NCBI RefSeq assembly: GCF_004519545.1
Contig: NZ_SDKM01000001.1
Span: forward strand, 62,001-126,000
Direction: 5' to 3'
From: Nocardioides guangzhouensis
GTDB lineage: Bacteria > Actinomycetota > Actinomycetes > Propionibacteriales > Nocardioidaceae
Length of the DNA: 64,000 nucleotides
The notes beneath the pieces are model-generated. The model made no database searches. It saw only the letters and a program-made list of their open reading frames with translations, and was not told the DNA's origin. A program made the position numbers and the translations under genes. Every line of letters begins with the position of its first letter. Within the stretch, counting starts at the first letter, position 1. Shown piece by piece: positions 7,412 through 15,935 of this stretch.

Positions 7412-10400
7412 CGTCGCTGCCCGGCCTCGACCCCGAGGATCTCCGCGCACGTCCGCCGGTACGGCCGGTCGGGAAGGTAGGTCCGCCACTCGGCCCGGGT
7501 CAGGTCGCGGCCGGCGATCCGACAGGCGGCGACCAGCCAGATCGCGGGGTCGAGGGGGTAGCGGTGCCCCGGCTGGTCGCCACCCGAGAGCACCAGCTCG
7601 TCGTCGGCACCCGGCACGATGTACGCGTACCCCCGGCCGTCCGGCGGCCGGTCGGAGGCCGGGAACGGCCCGGCTCGGACCAGGTCGCGCGACGAGTCGT
7701 AGAGCGAGGCCCGCTCGTCCATACCGCTCGCCACGACTGTCTTCCCGTCGGCGAGCCAAGCCACGTCCACGACCGCCGAGCTGTGCACGAGCCCCGGCTC
7801 GTGCAGGAGCTCCCAGGTCGAGGTGTCGACCACGGACACGTTTCCCAGCGCGCCGCCGACCGCCAGCCGGCTCCCGTCGGCCGAGAACGCCAGGTCGAAC
7901 GGGTAGTCCGAGGCCGCGAGCCGCACTACCCGAAGCCGCCGCAGGTTCGCGTCGAGGAGGGTCACCCGTGCATACGCCTCGGAGCCGACGGCCAGGACCT
8001 TGCCGTCCGGCGACCACTCCATCACCTGGGCGCCTCCCGGGACCCGCACGCGGCGGTCCACCCGCCCCGTCGACGGATCCACGACCACGATGTCCCCCTC
8101 GTCGCCCTCACGACGCCCCACGGCGCCGAGCAGCAGCCGCGAGCCGTCCCGGGACCACACGGACGACCAGGCCGCCTCTCCCGGCTGGTCGGCTGCCCAC
8201 GCTGGGGCGGGCAGCCGGATCCGGGCCACCACGTCGCGGGTCCGGGCGTCGATCACGGTGGTCCACCAGATGCCGGTGACCGCCACCCTCCGGGCGTCGG
8301 GACTCACCGCCAGCGACGAGCCGAAGAAGGCGTCCGCCCCGGTCTTTCCCACCGGGACGCGTGCCACCTGCTCACCCGTGCCCGGGTCCACGAAGGCGAC
8401 GTGGAGACGCTGAGTCGGCACGGGCGTGAGGGATCTGGCGAACGAACGCAACGGCGCGACCACCAGGTGACCGGGGTCGACGACGAGAACCCGGTTGGAT
8501 ATCCAGCCGTCGCCCAGCGCCGGGTAGGCCGCGCCGAAACCCGCGGCGCCACCGAGGTCCCACCCGATCATCGTGCCGTCGGTCGACAAGGTCATGATCC
8601 TTCGCCCGTCGTTCGCTGCCTCGACGTAGCGCACCTCCCCGGTGTGGCCGGCAAGCACCTCGGCCGGCGTCCAATCACCAGTCCGGGAGATCGCCCACAG
8701 CCGCACCTCCCCCTCCCCACCGACCGTCACCCCACGACGCCCGTTCGGGAGCACGAGCAGGTTCGAGATGGGAAAATCGTGCCCGCCGAGGGTCTGGGCG
8801 AGCCTCCCGCGGTCGTCATAGCGCGTGAGGACGCCGTCGGACCAGACCTGCATGGTGCCGTTCGGCAGCGCCGCGAAGAACACGCTCCGCGCGTCCCTGT
8901 GGACGAGGTGCACCCGCGTTCGCCGTCCCGTCGCGACGTCGTGCAGCACGACCCGGCTCTGGTCATCGTCCCTCCAGGTGACGATGCGCGACCTGTCCGA
9001 AGTGGACCAGCTGCCGGGCCAGAACTTCTCGGACCACGGGCCGAGCAGGCGCCGGATCGTCCGCACGCGTCCCGTGTCGACGTCGGCCTCGCGGAGCGTC
9101 GCGAAGCGGCGGGACCGCTCGTCCGAGTCGATGGTTACCATGCGCAGACGCCCCGAGGGTGCGAAGGCGATGCCCGACGGGTAGCCGCCGAGCACGTCGA
9201 CCCCGACCCACTCGCGCAGGAGGTCTCCGTCTTCTGAGTAGACGGCGAGGCGAGGTTCGAAGTCGTCGGTCTCGCCGGCTCCGGCGACCGATCGACCGTC
9301 CGGCGCGGCGTCGATCGACCAAGCCCGCCAACGCGCCAGCACGCGAGGTCTCTCCGAGCCGTCGATGCGCCAGGACAGCAGCTGGGGCGAGGGACCGCCG
9401 AGGGACGCGTACCCGACTCGGTGATCGATGCTGAACGACACGTCCTCCGTGCCCGTCGGCGCCGGGTGCACCTCGGTGGCCCGTCGATGTGCCACCAGCG
9501 CGTCCAGCAGGCCGTCCTCGGTGGCCGGCGTGTCTGCGGTCCGCAGGGCGTTGGCCGCGAGCAGCAACGACAGGTCGAGCGAGCGGGCCCCGGTGGACTG
9601 GGCGGCGAGACGGTTGGCGTCGGCGATCTTCTGGGCGGTCTCCGCCTCCGCCGCCCGTCTGTCCGCGGACCGCTGGAAGACGACCGCCACCGCCGTGGCC
9701 GCCAGGGCGAGCACGAGGACCGCGGTCAGACCGGTCGCGAGGCGGCGGGTACGGCGCCGGGCCGCGGCCTCGGTCTCCACCCGGGCCCGGGCCTCGCGCA
9801 GCTCCTGCTCGGCCTGGTCCCGAGCGGCCGCGACGAACGCGTGCTCGACCACCGTGGCGCCGGAGCCGGGGGCGTCGATCCAGTCCGCCACGGCCTGGAG
9901 CCGGGCCCCCCGGTAGAGCTGCTCGCGGGGGCGGCCGTCGTGCTCCCACTCCAGGGCATCGGGCGCGAGGCGGCGTCGTACGGCGCGCCCGACGCTGTCG
10001 TCCTCCAGCCAGCGGACCAGCCGGGGCCAGGCGACCAGCAGGGCCTCGTGGGCGACCTCGACATCGTCGCCATCCAGGGTGAGCAGCCGGTGGCCGGCCA
10101 GCGCCTCGACCACCCGGCGGTGCGTCGAACCCGGGTCGTCCGTCGGCGCGATCTCGGCCATCGACATCCGGCGCCGCCGGAGCCCGCCTCCGTCGTCCTG
10201 CTCGGCGAGCCGCACGAGCACCTGACGGGCCGCCTCCTGCTCCTCCGCGTCGAAGCCCGCGTACGCCGCCTCCGCACTGGCGGCGACGGCGCCGGCCACC
10301 CCTCCGGCCTCGAGGTACCCGGCCAGGGTGAGCAGGCGCCCCCGGCGCCGCTCCCAGGTCCCCACCAGCGCCGCCGAGAGCAGCGGCAGCGCCCCCGGTC

Positions 10401-11832
10401 GTCCCACGACGTCACGGAGGACGGCCTCGACCAGGTCGGGCTCGACCGCCAGGCCCGCCGCCGCTGCCGGGCCCTCGACGACCTCCCGCAGCTCCGCGTC
10501 GTCCGGCGGCGCGGCCAGGGTGAGCGCGCCCACCATCCGCTCGGCCATCGAGGCGTGCTCGGCGAGCCGGCCGACGTGGTCGCCACGCACCACGAGGACG
10601 CAGCGCGCCACGCCGCCGTCGTCCACGAGGCCCAGCACCGTGTCGAGGAAGGCGATCCGCTCGGCCGCGTCGACCACCGGTGACCACAGCTCCTCCAGCT
10701 GGTCGCAGACGAGCACCCGCGGTGGCTGCGGGTCGTCGACGAGGAGGGCGGCAAGCGCGTCGACGGGGTGAGGACCCGGCGTGGTGACGAGCGCAGACCA
10801 CCCACGGGAGCCCGGCAGGGCTCCGTCGGCCAGGGCCGGGAGCAGGCCTGCGCGCACGAGCGACGACTTGCCGACCCCGCTGGACCCGGCGACCACGAGC
10901 AGCCGGCTGTCGACCAGCGCCCCGACCAGGCGGGACACCAGCCGGTCCCGCCCACGGAACAGGTCCCGGTCCTCGAACTGGTAGGCGGCCAGCCCCTTGT
11001 ACGGACATCCGACGAGGACAGCGGACTCCGCAGCACCCGCTTGCTGCGTCGAGGTCTCCTGCTCCAGGTCGAGGGCGGGGTCCTGGCGGAGGATCCCCTC
11101 CTCGATCCGGGTGAGCTCGGGTCCCGGATCGACACCGAGCTCGTCGGCGAGCGTCGCCCGGGCGTCGCGGACCGCGGCCAGGGCGTCCCCCTGCCGGCCG
11201 GCGCGGTAGAGGGCCAGCGCCAGCAGCGACCACCACCGCTCGTCCGTGGGGTGCTCCGCGGTGAGCCGCTGCAGCTCCGGCACGACGTCGAGGTGCTGGC
11301 CGAGGGCGAGTCGCGCCTCGAGCCACCAGCCCAGGGTGTTGCTCCGGACCCCCTCGAGCCGGTTGCGCTCCCCCACGGCGAACTCGGCGTCCGGCCAGTC
11401 GGCGTACGGCGCGCCCCGCCACAGCCCGAGGGCCGCGGACAGCGCCTCGGCTGCCAGCGCGTGGTCACCCGAGGAGAGCAGCGCGCGTCCTCGGGCGCTC
11501 AGCTCGGTGAACCGGCGCACGTCGAGGCCACCGTCCTCCACCGCGAGCGCGTAGCCCGACTGGCGGCGTACGACGTACCGTCCGGGTGAGCCCGCCGGGC
11601 GGTCCGGCTCGAGCGCGCTCCGCAGGCGCACGACGTGGGCCTGCAGCGACTTGACCGCGGTGCGCGGGGGGTCGCCGTTCCACAGGTCGTCGACCAGCCG
11701 GTCGACGCCGACCACGTGCGGCGACTCGGCGGCGAGGACCGCCAGCAGCAGGCGCTCCTTCGCACCTGGCACCGAGATCCGTGCGCCGTCGTCGTCAAGG
11801 ACCTCCAGCGGCCCGAGGACGCCGCACCGCAT
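7408..11832 (-). CDS. BTAD/OmpR-type DNA-binding, STAND ATPase and WD40-like regulator (SARP/AfsR architecture)
   Basis: This 1474-residue multidomain protein begins with an OmpR-like winged helix (residues about 1-95; MRCGVLGPLEVLDDD and QAHVVRLRSALEP), as in SARP regulators. A bacterial transcriptional activation domain follows (about 100-250). From residue 276, GCPYKGLAAYQFEDRDLFRGRD opens a novel-STAND NTPase; the Walker A is GSSGVGKSS at 316-324 and LVCDQLEELW is the Walker B region. Near the middle there is one membrane-spanning segment (LATGLTAVLVLALAATAVAV). The C-terminal half is a series of WD40/PQQ-like propeller blades. This architecture senses an unknown signal with the propeller and switches the ATPase and DNA-binding parts. 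The membrane segment would place the propeller outside the cell if inserted. The gene is probably leaderless (TAGCAT 5 bases upstream). No target gene can be named. Confidence 0.92.
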   Translation of the reverse strand: MRCGVLGPLEVLDDDGARISVPGAKERLLLAVLAAESPHVVGVDRLVDDLWNGDPPRTAVKSLQAHVVRLRSALEPDRPAGSPGRYVVRRQSGYALAVEDGGLDVRRFTELSARGRALLSSGDHALAAEALSAALGLWRGAPYADWPDAEFAVGERNRLEGVRSNTLGWWLEARLALGQHLDVVPELQRLTAEHPTDERWWSLLALALYRAGRQGDALAAVRDARATLADELGVDPGPELTRIEEGILRQDPALDLEQETSTQQAGAAESAVLVGCPYKGLAAYQFEDRDLFRGRDRLVSRLVGALVDSRLLVVAGSSGVGKSSLVRAGLLPALADGALPGSRGWSALVTTPGPHPVDALAALLVDDPQPPRVLVCDQLEELWSPVVDAAERIAFLDTVLGLVDDGGVARCVLVVRGDHVGRLAEHASMAERMVGALTLAAPPDDAELREVVEGPAAAAGLAVEPDLVEAVLRDVVGRPGALPLLSAALVGTWERRRGRLLTLAGYLEAGGVAGAVAASAEAAYAGFDAEEQEAARQVLVRLAEQDDGGGLRRRRMSMAEIAPTDDPGSTHRRVVEALAGHRLLTLDGDDVEVAHEALLVAWPRLVRWLEDDSVGRAVRRRLAPDALEWEHDGRPREQLYRGARLQAVADWIDAPGSGATVVEHAFVAAARDQAEQELREARARVETEAAARRRTRRLATGLTAVLVLALAATAVAVVFQRSADRRAAEAETAQKIADANRLAAQSTGARSLDLSLLLAANALRTADTPATEDGLLDALVAHRRATEVHPAPTGTEDVSFSIDHRVGYASLGGPSPQLLSWRIDGSERPRVLARWRAWSIDAAPDGRSVAGAGETDDFEPRLAVYSEDGDLLREWVGVDVLGGYPSGIAFAPSGRLRMVTIDSDERSRRFATLREADVDTGRVRTIRRLLGPWSEKFWPGSWSTSDRSRIVTWRDDDQSRVVLHDVATGRRTRVHLVHRDARSVFFAALPNGTMQVWSDGVLTRYDDRGRLAQTLGGHDFPISNLLVLPNGRRGVTVGGEGEVRLWAISRTGDWTPAEVLAGHTGEVRYVEAANDGRRIMTLSTDGTMIGWDLGGAAGFGAAYPALGDGWISNRVLVVDPGHLVVAPLRSFARSLTPVPTQRLHVAFVDPGTGEQVARVPVGKTGADAFFGSSLAVSPDARRVAVTGIWWTTVIDARTRDVVARIRLPAPAWAADQPGEAAWSSVWSRDGSRLLLGAVGRREGDEGDIVVVDPSTGRVDRRVRVPGGAQVMEWSPDGKVLAVGSEAYARVTLLDANLRRLRVVRLAASDYPFDLAFSADGSRLAVGGALGNVSVVDTSTWELLHEPGLVHSSAVVDVAWLADGKTVVASGMDERASLYDSSRDLVRAGPFPASDRPPDGRGYAYIVPGADDELVLSGGDQPGHRYPLDPAIWLVAACRIAGRDLTRAEWRTYLPDRPYRRTCAEILGVEAGQRR

Positions 11833-11837
11833 GATCG

Positions 11838-11843
11838 ATGCTA
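11838..11843 (-). promoter_or_regulatory. -10 element of the BTAD/STAND regulator gene
   Basis: TAGCAT on the minus strand ends 5 bases before the ATG, with no Shine-Dalgarno between them. This is the leaderless arrangement seen at several other genes in the window. Confidence 0.4.
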
Positions 11844-11884
11844 GCCCCGGGACCGCGGCGCCCGGCAGGCACGACCGAACTAGG

Positions 11885-12346
11885 TCAGGCGGGTCGCTCC
11901 GCGGCAGCCTTGAGCCGGGTGAGCCCCTTCTCGAAGTCCTTGCCGACCAGCTTGTCCATCGGGACCAGCTTGCCGAACAGTGACATCAGTCCGGACTGCT
12001 GGCCGGTCATCAGCCAGGTGACCTGGGTGCCGTCGACAGCGGGGGTCAGCGTGAAGGTGACCGCGTTGCTGGCCTTGAACGGCTTGAGGAAGTCGAGCTG
12101 GATCCCGATCTCCTGCGGCTCGGACGAGGTGATCTCCATCGACCCCTCGCCGGCCTTGCGGTTCCCGCTCCACTCGTAGCGCGCCCCCACACCCTCGTCG
12201 GGGCCGGTGTAGTCGCGCTGGAGGTCGGGATCGATGTCCTCCCACGGGGACCACGCGGTCCACTCGCGGAAGTCGTTGATGAGCCCGTGCACCCGTGCCG
12301 GGTCGGCGATCACGGTGGTGCTCCGGGAGACGGCGTAGGCGCCCAT
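11885..12346 (-). CDS. SRPBCC-family (START/Bet v 1-like) protein
   Basis: The 153-residue protein reads as a polyketide-cyclase/dehydrase type SRPBCC domain: VSRSTTVIADPARVHGLINDFREWTAWSPWEDIDP at the start, YEWSGNRKAGEGSM in the middle, and TQVTWLMTG before the long C-terminal helix. These proteins form a deep hydrophobic pocket; in bacteria many are lipid or small-molecule carriers and most lack a known ligand. I chose the ATG at 12346, 17 codons inside the longest frame, because AGGAGG stands 8 bases before it. It appears to be a single-gene unit between the regulator and the BNR-repeat gene. Confidence 0.88.
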   Translation of the reverse strand: MGAYAVSRSTTVIADPARVHGLINDFREWTAWSPWEDIDPDLQRDYTGPDEGVGARYEWSGNRKAGEGSMEITSSEPQEIGIQLDFLKPFKASNAVTFTLTPAVDGTQVTWLMTGQQSGLMSLFGKLVPMDKLVGKDFEKGLTRLKAAAERPA

Positions 12347-12439
12347 GGTGTGAAACCTCCTGCCAGGTATCGCTCCGCATCCTGCCTCACGAGCCACCGG
12401 GCCGGTAGGGATTCGGGCGCGCCCCCGCCCCCGGGGGGG

Positions 12440-13531
12440 TCACACGGCCGCGGCGCGCACCACCATCACGTCGGGCAGGTTGGAGACGACCTCGCGCCAG
12501 GACTCGCCCTCGTCGGCGCTGGCGAACACCGCGCCGTTGCGGCCGCCGAAGTAGAGCCCGGCCGGGTCGTGCTGGTCGGCGCTCATCGCGTCGCGCATCA
12601 CGCCCACGAAGAACGTGTCGGGCAGACCCTTGCCGCACGCCTCCCAGGTCTCCCCCGCGTCCCGCGAGCGCCACACCACCGCCTTGGCCTCGACGGGGTA
12701 GCGCCGGTCGCCGCCCTGGAGCGGGAAGGTGAAGATCGTGTCTGGCTGGTGCGGGTGCACGACCATCGGGAACCCGAAGTCGACCGGCAGCCCGTCGCCG
12801 ATGTAGTCCCACTGGCCGCCCTCGTCGTCGGAGCGGTAGACCCCGCCGTGGTTCTGGAGGAAGAGCCGCTCCGGGTGCGCGGGGTGACGGGCGACCTTGT
12901 GGACGCACTGGCCGAACTCGGGGTACTGCTGGCCCTCGGGGAGGAACTCCGCCCGGATGCCGGTGTTGCGGGGCTCCCAGGACGCGCCCCCGTCGGTGGT
13001 GCGGTAGACGCCACCGGTGGAGAGCGCCGCGGTGACCGACCGCGGGTCGGTCGGGTGCGGCAGCACGGTGTGGAAGGCCTGGCCGCCGAAGCCGGCATTC
13101 CACTGGGGGCGGTGCGGGTGGTCCCACAGCGCCTGCTCGAGCGCGAACCGCTCGCCGCCGTCGGTGGACCTGAACACCGCAGCGGGCTCGGTGCCGGCGT
13201 ACACCACGCCGTCCTCGGCCCCCGGAACCAGCTGCCAGACCCGCTCCACCGTCGCGTCGGCCCCCTCGGGGAACCGGACCGCACCGTTCGGGGTCTCCTG
13301 CCAGGTCTGGCCGAGGTCGTCGGACCGCCAGACCTGCGGGCCGGTCCAGCTCGAGGAGGCACCGACCAGCAACCGGGGCCGGTCGCCGCGGGTGTCGACC
13401 ATGCAGGAGTAGATCTCCTCCATGTCGAAGTGCGGGCCGGTCCAGGACCAGTCGGCCCGGGCGCCGTCGGACCTGCCGATCCACAGTCCCTTGCGGGTGC
13501 CCACCATCAGAACCGTCGTGCCGTCCGCCAT
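12440..13531 (-). CDS. BNR/sialidase-like beta-propeller protein
   Basis: The 363-residue protein is built from repeated Asp-box motifs of the S-x-D-x-G-x-T-W type: RSDDLGQTWQE, RSTDGGERF, RTTDGGASWEP, RSDDEGGQWD, RSRDAGETWEA and ASADEGESWRE. This marks a glycosidase-like beta-propeller (VPS10/WD40/YVTN superfamily). No signal peptide is seen and the catalytic residues of true sialidases are not obvious, so a cytoplasmic non-enzymatic or unknown role is likely. The start ATG at 13531 has a GAGGGAG Shine-Dalgarno and leads directly into GTTVLMVGTRKGLWIGRSD. The gene is divergent from the EamA transporter gene. Confidence 0.86.
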   Translation of the reverse strand: MADGTTVLMVGTRKGLWIGRSDGARADWSWTGPHFDMEEIYSCMVDTRGDRPRLLVGASSSWTGPQVWRSDDLGQTWQETPNGAVRFPEGADATVERVWQLVPGAEDGVVYAGTEPAAVFRSTDGGERFALEQALWDHPHRPQWNAGFGGQAFHTVLPHPTDPRSVTAALSTGGVYRTTDGGASWEPRNTGIRAEFLPEGQQYPEFGQCVHKVARHPAHPERLFLQNHGGVYRSDDEGGQWDYIGDGLPVDFGFPMVVHPHQPDTIFTFPLQGGDRRYPVEAKAVVWRSRDAGETWEACGKGLPDTFFVGVMRDAMSADQHDPAGLYFGGRNGAVFASADEGESWREVVSNLPDVMVVRAAAV

Positions 13532-13690
13532 CGTCGTCTCCCTCGGTGCCTGCCGGTCTCTGGTCTGACCGGCGCCGGCGCGCGGATTCATCGGCCGACG
13601 CCGTGCGTCCCTGGACCGCTGCCTCCGTGGCATCGCTGCGGTGCGATGCTCTTGCAGACTAGGACGTCGGACCGACATCGTGGAGGGGCA

Positions 13691-14536
13691 TTGAGGCGGG
13701 CGATCGGGTACGTCCTCGTCGGCATCCTCTCGGTGCAGTTCGGCGCGGCGGTGGCCAAGCACCTCTTCGACCGGGTCGACCCGACCGCGATGGTGTTCCT
13801 GCGGCTGCTGACCAGTGCCGTGGTGCTGATCGCGATCGCACGGCCCGCGCTCCGGGCGCGCACCCGCCAGGACTGGGTGGTGGTCGCCGGCTTCGGTCTC
13901 GCGCTGGGGCTGATGAACTGGTCGATCTACCAGGCCTTCGCCCGGATCCCGCTCGGGATCGCCGTCACGATCGAGTTCGTCGGCCCGCTCGCGATCGCCG
14001 TGGTCGGATCCCGGCGGGCGCGCGACCTCCTCTGGGTGGCACTGGCCGGGGTCGGCGTCGTGCTGCTCGGGTTCGAGCCCGAGGGCGTCACGTGGTCCGG
14101 CGCGCTCTTCGCGCTGCTCGCCGGCGCCTGCTGGGCGGCGTACATCCTGCTGAGCGCGAGCACCGGACGCCGCTGGCCGGGACTCGACGGGCTGGCGGTC
14201 GCCAGCGTCGTCGCGACAGCCCTGCTGACGCTGCCGGCGCTCGAGGCGGGAGGCGGAGACCTGCTGGACCCCGAGGTTCTGGCGCTCGGCGCGATGGTGG
14301 GCCTGCTGAGCTCGGTCATCCCCTACAGCTTCGAGCTCGCGGCGCTGCGTACCCTGCGCCCCGCGGTGTTCGGGATCCTGATGAGCCTGGAGCCGGCGGC
14401 GGCCGCGCTGGCCGCGGTGATCGTGCTCCAGGAGTACCTCGCGCCGCTGCAGTGGGTGGCGATGGCGTGCGTGATCGCGGCCTCCGTCGGCGCCACCCGG
14501 ACCGGCGCGACGTACGCCGAGCCGGCACCCGACTAG
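13691..14536 (+). CDS. EamA/RhaT-family inner-membrane transporter
   Basis: The 281-residue protein has about ten hydrophobic segments in two similar halves, each an EamA domain. The first half contains GAAVAKHLFDRVDPTAMVFLR and the second GALFALLAGACWAAYILLSAS and LRPAVFGILMSLEPAAAALAAVI, the last being typical of RhtA-like exporters. Such carriers export amino acids or other metabolites; the substrate is unknown. The start is a TTG at 13691 with GGAGGGG 4-10 bases upstream; no ATG or GTG stands at the right place, and the first helix begins within five residues. Confidence 0.85.
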   Translation: MRRAIGYVLVGILSVQFGAAVAKHLFDRVDPTAMVFLRLLTSAVVLIAIARPALRARTRQDWVVVAGFGLALGLMNWSIYQAFARIPLGIAVTIEFVGPLAIAVVGSRRARDLLWVALAGVGVVLLGFEPEGVTWSGALFALLAGACWAAYILLSASTGRRWPGLDGLAVASVVATALLTLPALEAGGGDLLDPEVLALGAMVGLLSSVIPYSFELAALRTLRPAVFGILMSLEPAAAALAAVIVLQEYLAPLQWVAMACVIAASVGATRTGATYAEPAPD

Positions 14537-14641
14537 GCCCCGGCCCGGAGTTCACACAGATGTCACACGTCGTTGACGGTCGCGACTCGACCGGCTCCTA
14601 GGTTCGTGGCTGCAGTCATTCCCCCCATCGGAGGCGGACCG

Positions 14642-14857
14642 ATGAACCCCATGCACCTGATCCCCGGGCGACCGAGGATCACGCTCCACTGGATCGACGG
14701 CTGGAGCGTGGCCTCGCAGCAGCAGGCCCGCCGCAACGCCATGATCGCCTCGACGGCTCTGGCCCAGCGCCGTGCCGAGCTCGACGACGTCGAGGAGTTC
14801 CTGGCGGACCTGGACGCACCCTCCCTCATCGCCGAACAGGTCGCGGCACACGGCTGA
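14642..14857 (+). CDS. 71-residue protein of unknown function
   Basis: This short frame has a strong GGAGG Shine-Dalgarno 7 bases before the ATG and codon use like its neighbours. The product starts NPMHLIPGRPRITLHWIDG and then has a helical, charged part (QQQARRNAMIASTALAQRR, then ELDDVEEFLADLD). No membrane segment, signal or known domain is visible. TTGACG at 14573 and TAGGTT at 14599 might be a promoter, although the 20-base spacing is long. I would treat it as a real gene of unknown function. Confidence 0.65.
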   Translation: MNPMHLIPGRPRITLHWIDGWSVASQQQARRNAMIASTALAQRRAELDDVEEFLADLDAPSLIAEQVAAHG

Positions 14858-14953
14858 GCCCGCCCGGCGGCCACCGTTCTGCGCGGTGCGCCGCCGGGTG
14901 GTCTCGGCCACACCTCCCCCACTTGGGAAGCGCGACTTGGCAGAATCCGCGGC

Positions 14954-15910
14954 ATGTCCGCCACTGCGCCGTCGACGACCGCCGACCTCGACCACGTCCC
15001 GTCCCCGTTCTTCTACGACGTGGTGTCCGGCGACGGCACCCGGCTGCGGGCGTGGACCAACGACCCCGACTGCCTGATCGACGGCCCGACCGTCGTGCTC
15101 TGCAACGGGCTCGGCACCAGCGCGTGGACCATGCCGGCCCTGCTCGACCCAGCGTGCGGGGTGCGGGTGGTCTCGTGGAACCACCGCGGCACCGGCGGCT
15201 CCGAGCGTCCCGCGGACCGCCGTCACGTCGGCATCGACGCGTTCGTCGAGGACGCGCTCGCCGTGATGGACCACGCCGGGCTCGATCGGGCGGTGCTCAT
15301 GGGCTGGTCCATGGGCGTGAACACGATGTTCGAGCTGGCCCTGCACCACCCCGAGCGGGTCGCCGGCCTGTTCGCGGTCGCCGGGGTCCCCGGCGACACG
15401 TTCGGCACCATGCTCGCCCCGCTGCACCTCCCCCGGCAGCTGAACCGAGCCGCGACCGTGAACCTCAGCCGGTTCCTGAAGTACGCCGGCCACGCACTCA
15501 CCCCGATCGCCCGCCGACTGCCGATCGGCGACCGGGCCGTCAGCCTGGTCTCCCACACCGGCTTCATGCTGCCCGTCGCCGACGCGGCCGTCGCGGCTCG
15601 GGCGATCCGCGAGTTCCTCACCACGCCGGTCGACTGGTACTTCCACCTCGCGCTCCGCACCTCCCAGCACCAGCGGGTCTCGCTGAGCCGGGTGGCGGTG
15701 CCCACCACGTTCCTCGCCGCCACCTGGGACGTCCTGGCCGGGGCCCGCGACATGGCCTCGGCCGCCGCCCGCATCGAGGGCGCGGCGTACGTCGAGCTGG
15801 CGGGGTCGCACTTCATCGCCCTGGAGAAGCCGCGCGAGGTGCACCGCCACCTGCTCGAGCTGCTGGCTCGCGTCGGGGCCGCGGACGCCGGCGACACCGC
15901 TGAGGCGTAG
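14954..15910 (+). CDS. alpha/beta hydrolase
   Basis: The 318-residue protein has the alpha/beta-hydrolase core. LCNGLGTS forms the oxyanion-hole region, VVSWNHRGTGGSERP follows strand 4, GWSMGVN holds the nucleophile serine (G-x-S-x-G), and GSHFIALEKP carries the catalytic histidine. TTFLAATWDVLAG supplies the acidic residue. The substrate is unknown; the layout resembles actinobacterial haloperoxidase/esterase-like hydrolases. CAGAAT stands 8 bases before the ATG without a Shine-Dalgarno, so the mRNA may be leaderless. It lies 25 bases before the sugar dehydrogenase gene, which has its own -10. Confidence 0.9.
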   Translation: MSATAPSTTADLDHVPSPFFYDVVSGDGTRLRAWTNDPDCLIDGPTVVLCNGLGTSAWTMPALLDPACGVRVVSWNHRGTGGSERPADRRHVGIDAFVEDALAVMDHAGLDRAVLMGWSMGVNTMFELALHHPERVAGLFAVAGVPGDTFGTMLAPLHLPRQLNRAATVNLSRFLKYAGHALTPIARRLPIGDRAVSLVSHTGFMLPVADAAVAARAIREFLTTPVDWYFHLALRTSQHQRVSLSRVAVPTTFLAATWDVLAGARDMASAAARIEGAAYVELAGSHFIALEKPREVHRHLLELLARVGAADAGDTAEA

Positions 15911-15921
15911 GCGTCGCTGGC

Positions 15922-15927
15922 TACAGT
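15922..15927 (+). promoter_or_regulatory. -10 element of the sugar dehydrogenase lipoprotein gene
   Basis: TACAGT ends 8 bases before the ATG at 15936, and no Shine-Dalgarno lies between them. This fits leaderless transcription. Confidence 0.45.
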
Positions 15928-15935
15928 CTCAGGGC

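Noticed and set aside
12287-14536. 749-residue plus-strand frame spanning the BNR gene and the EamA gene
   Set aside because: Its first two thirds lie antisense to the BNR-repeat gene and translate to an Arg/Gly/Pro-rich sequence typical of a wrong frame. Only the part from 13691 is real.
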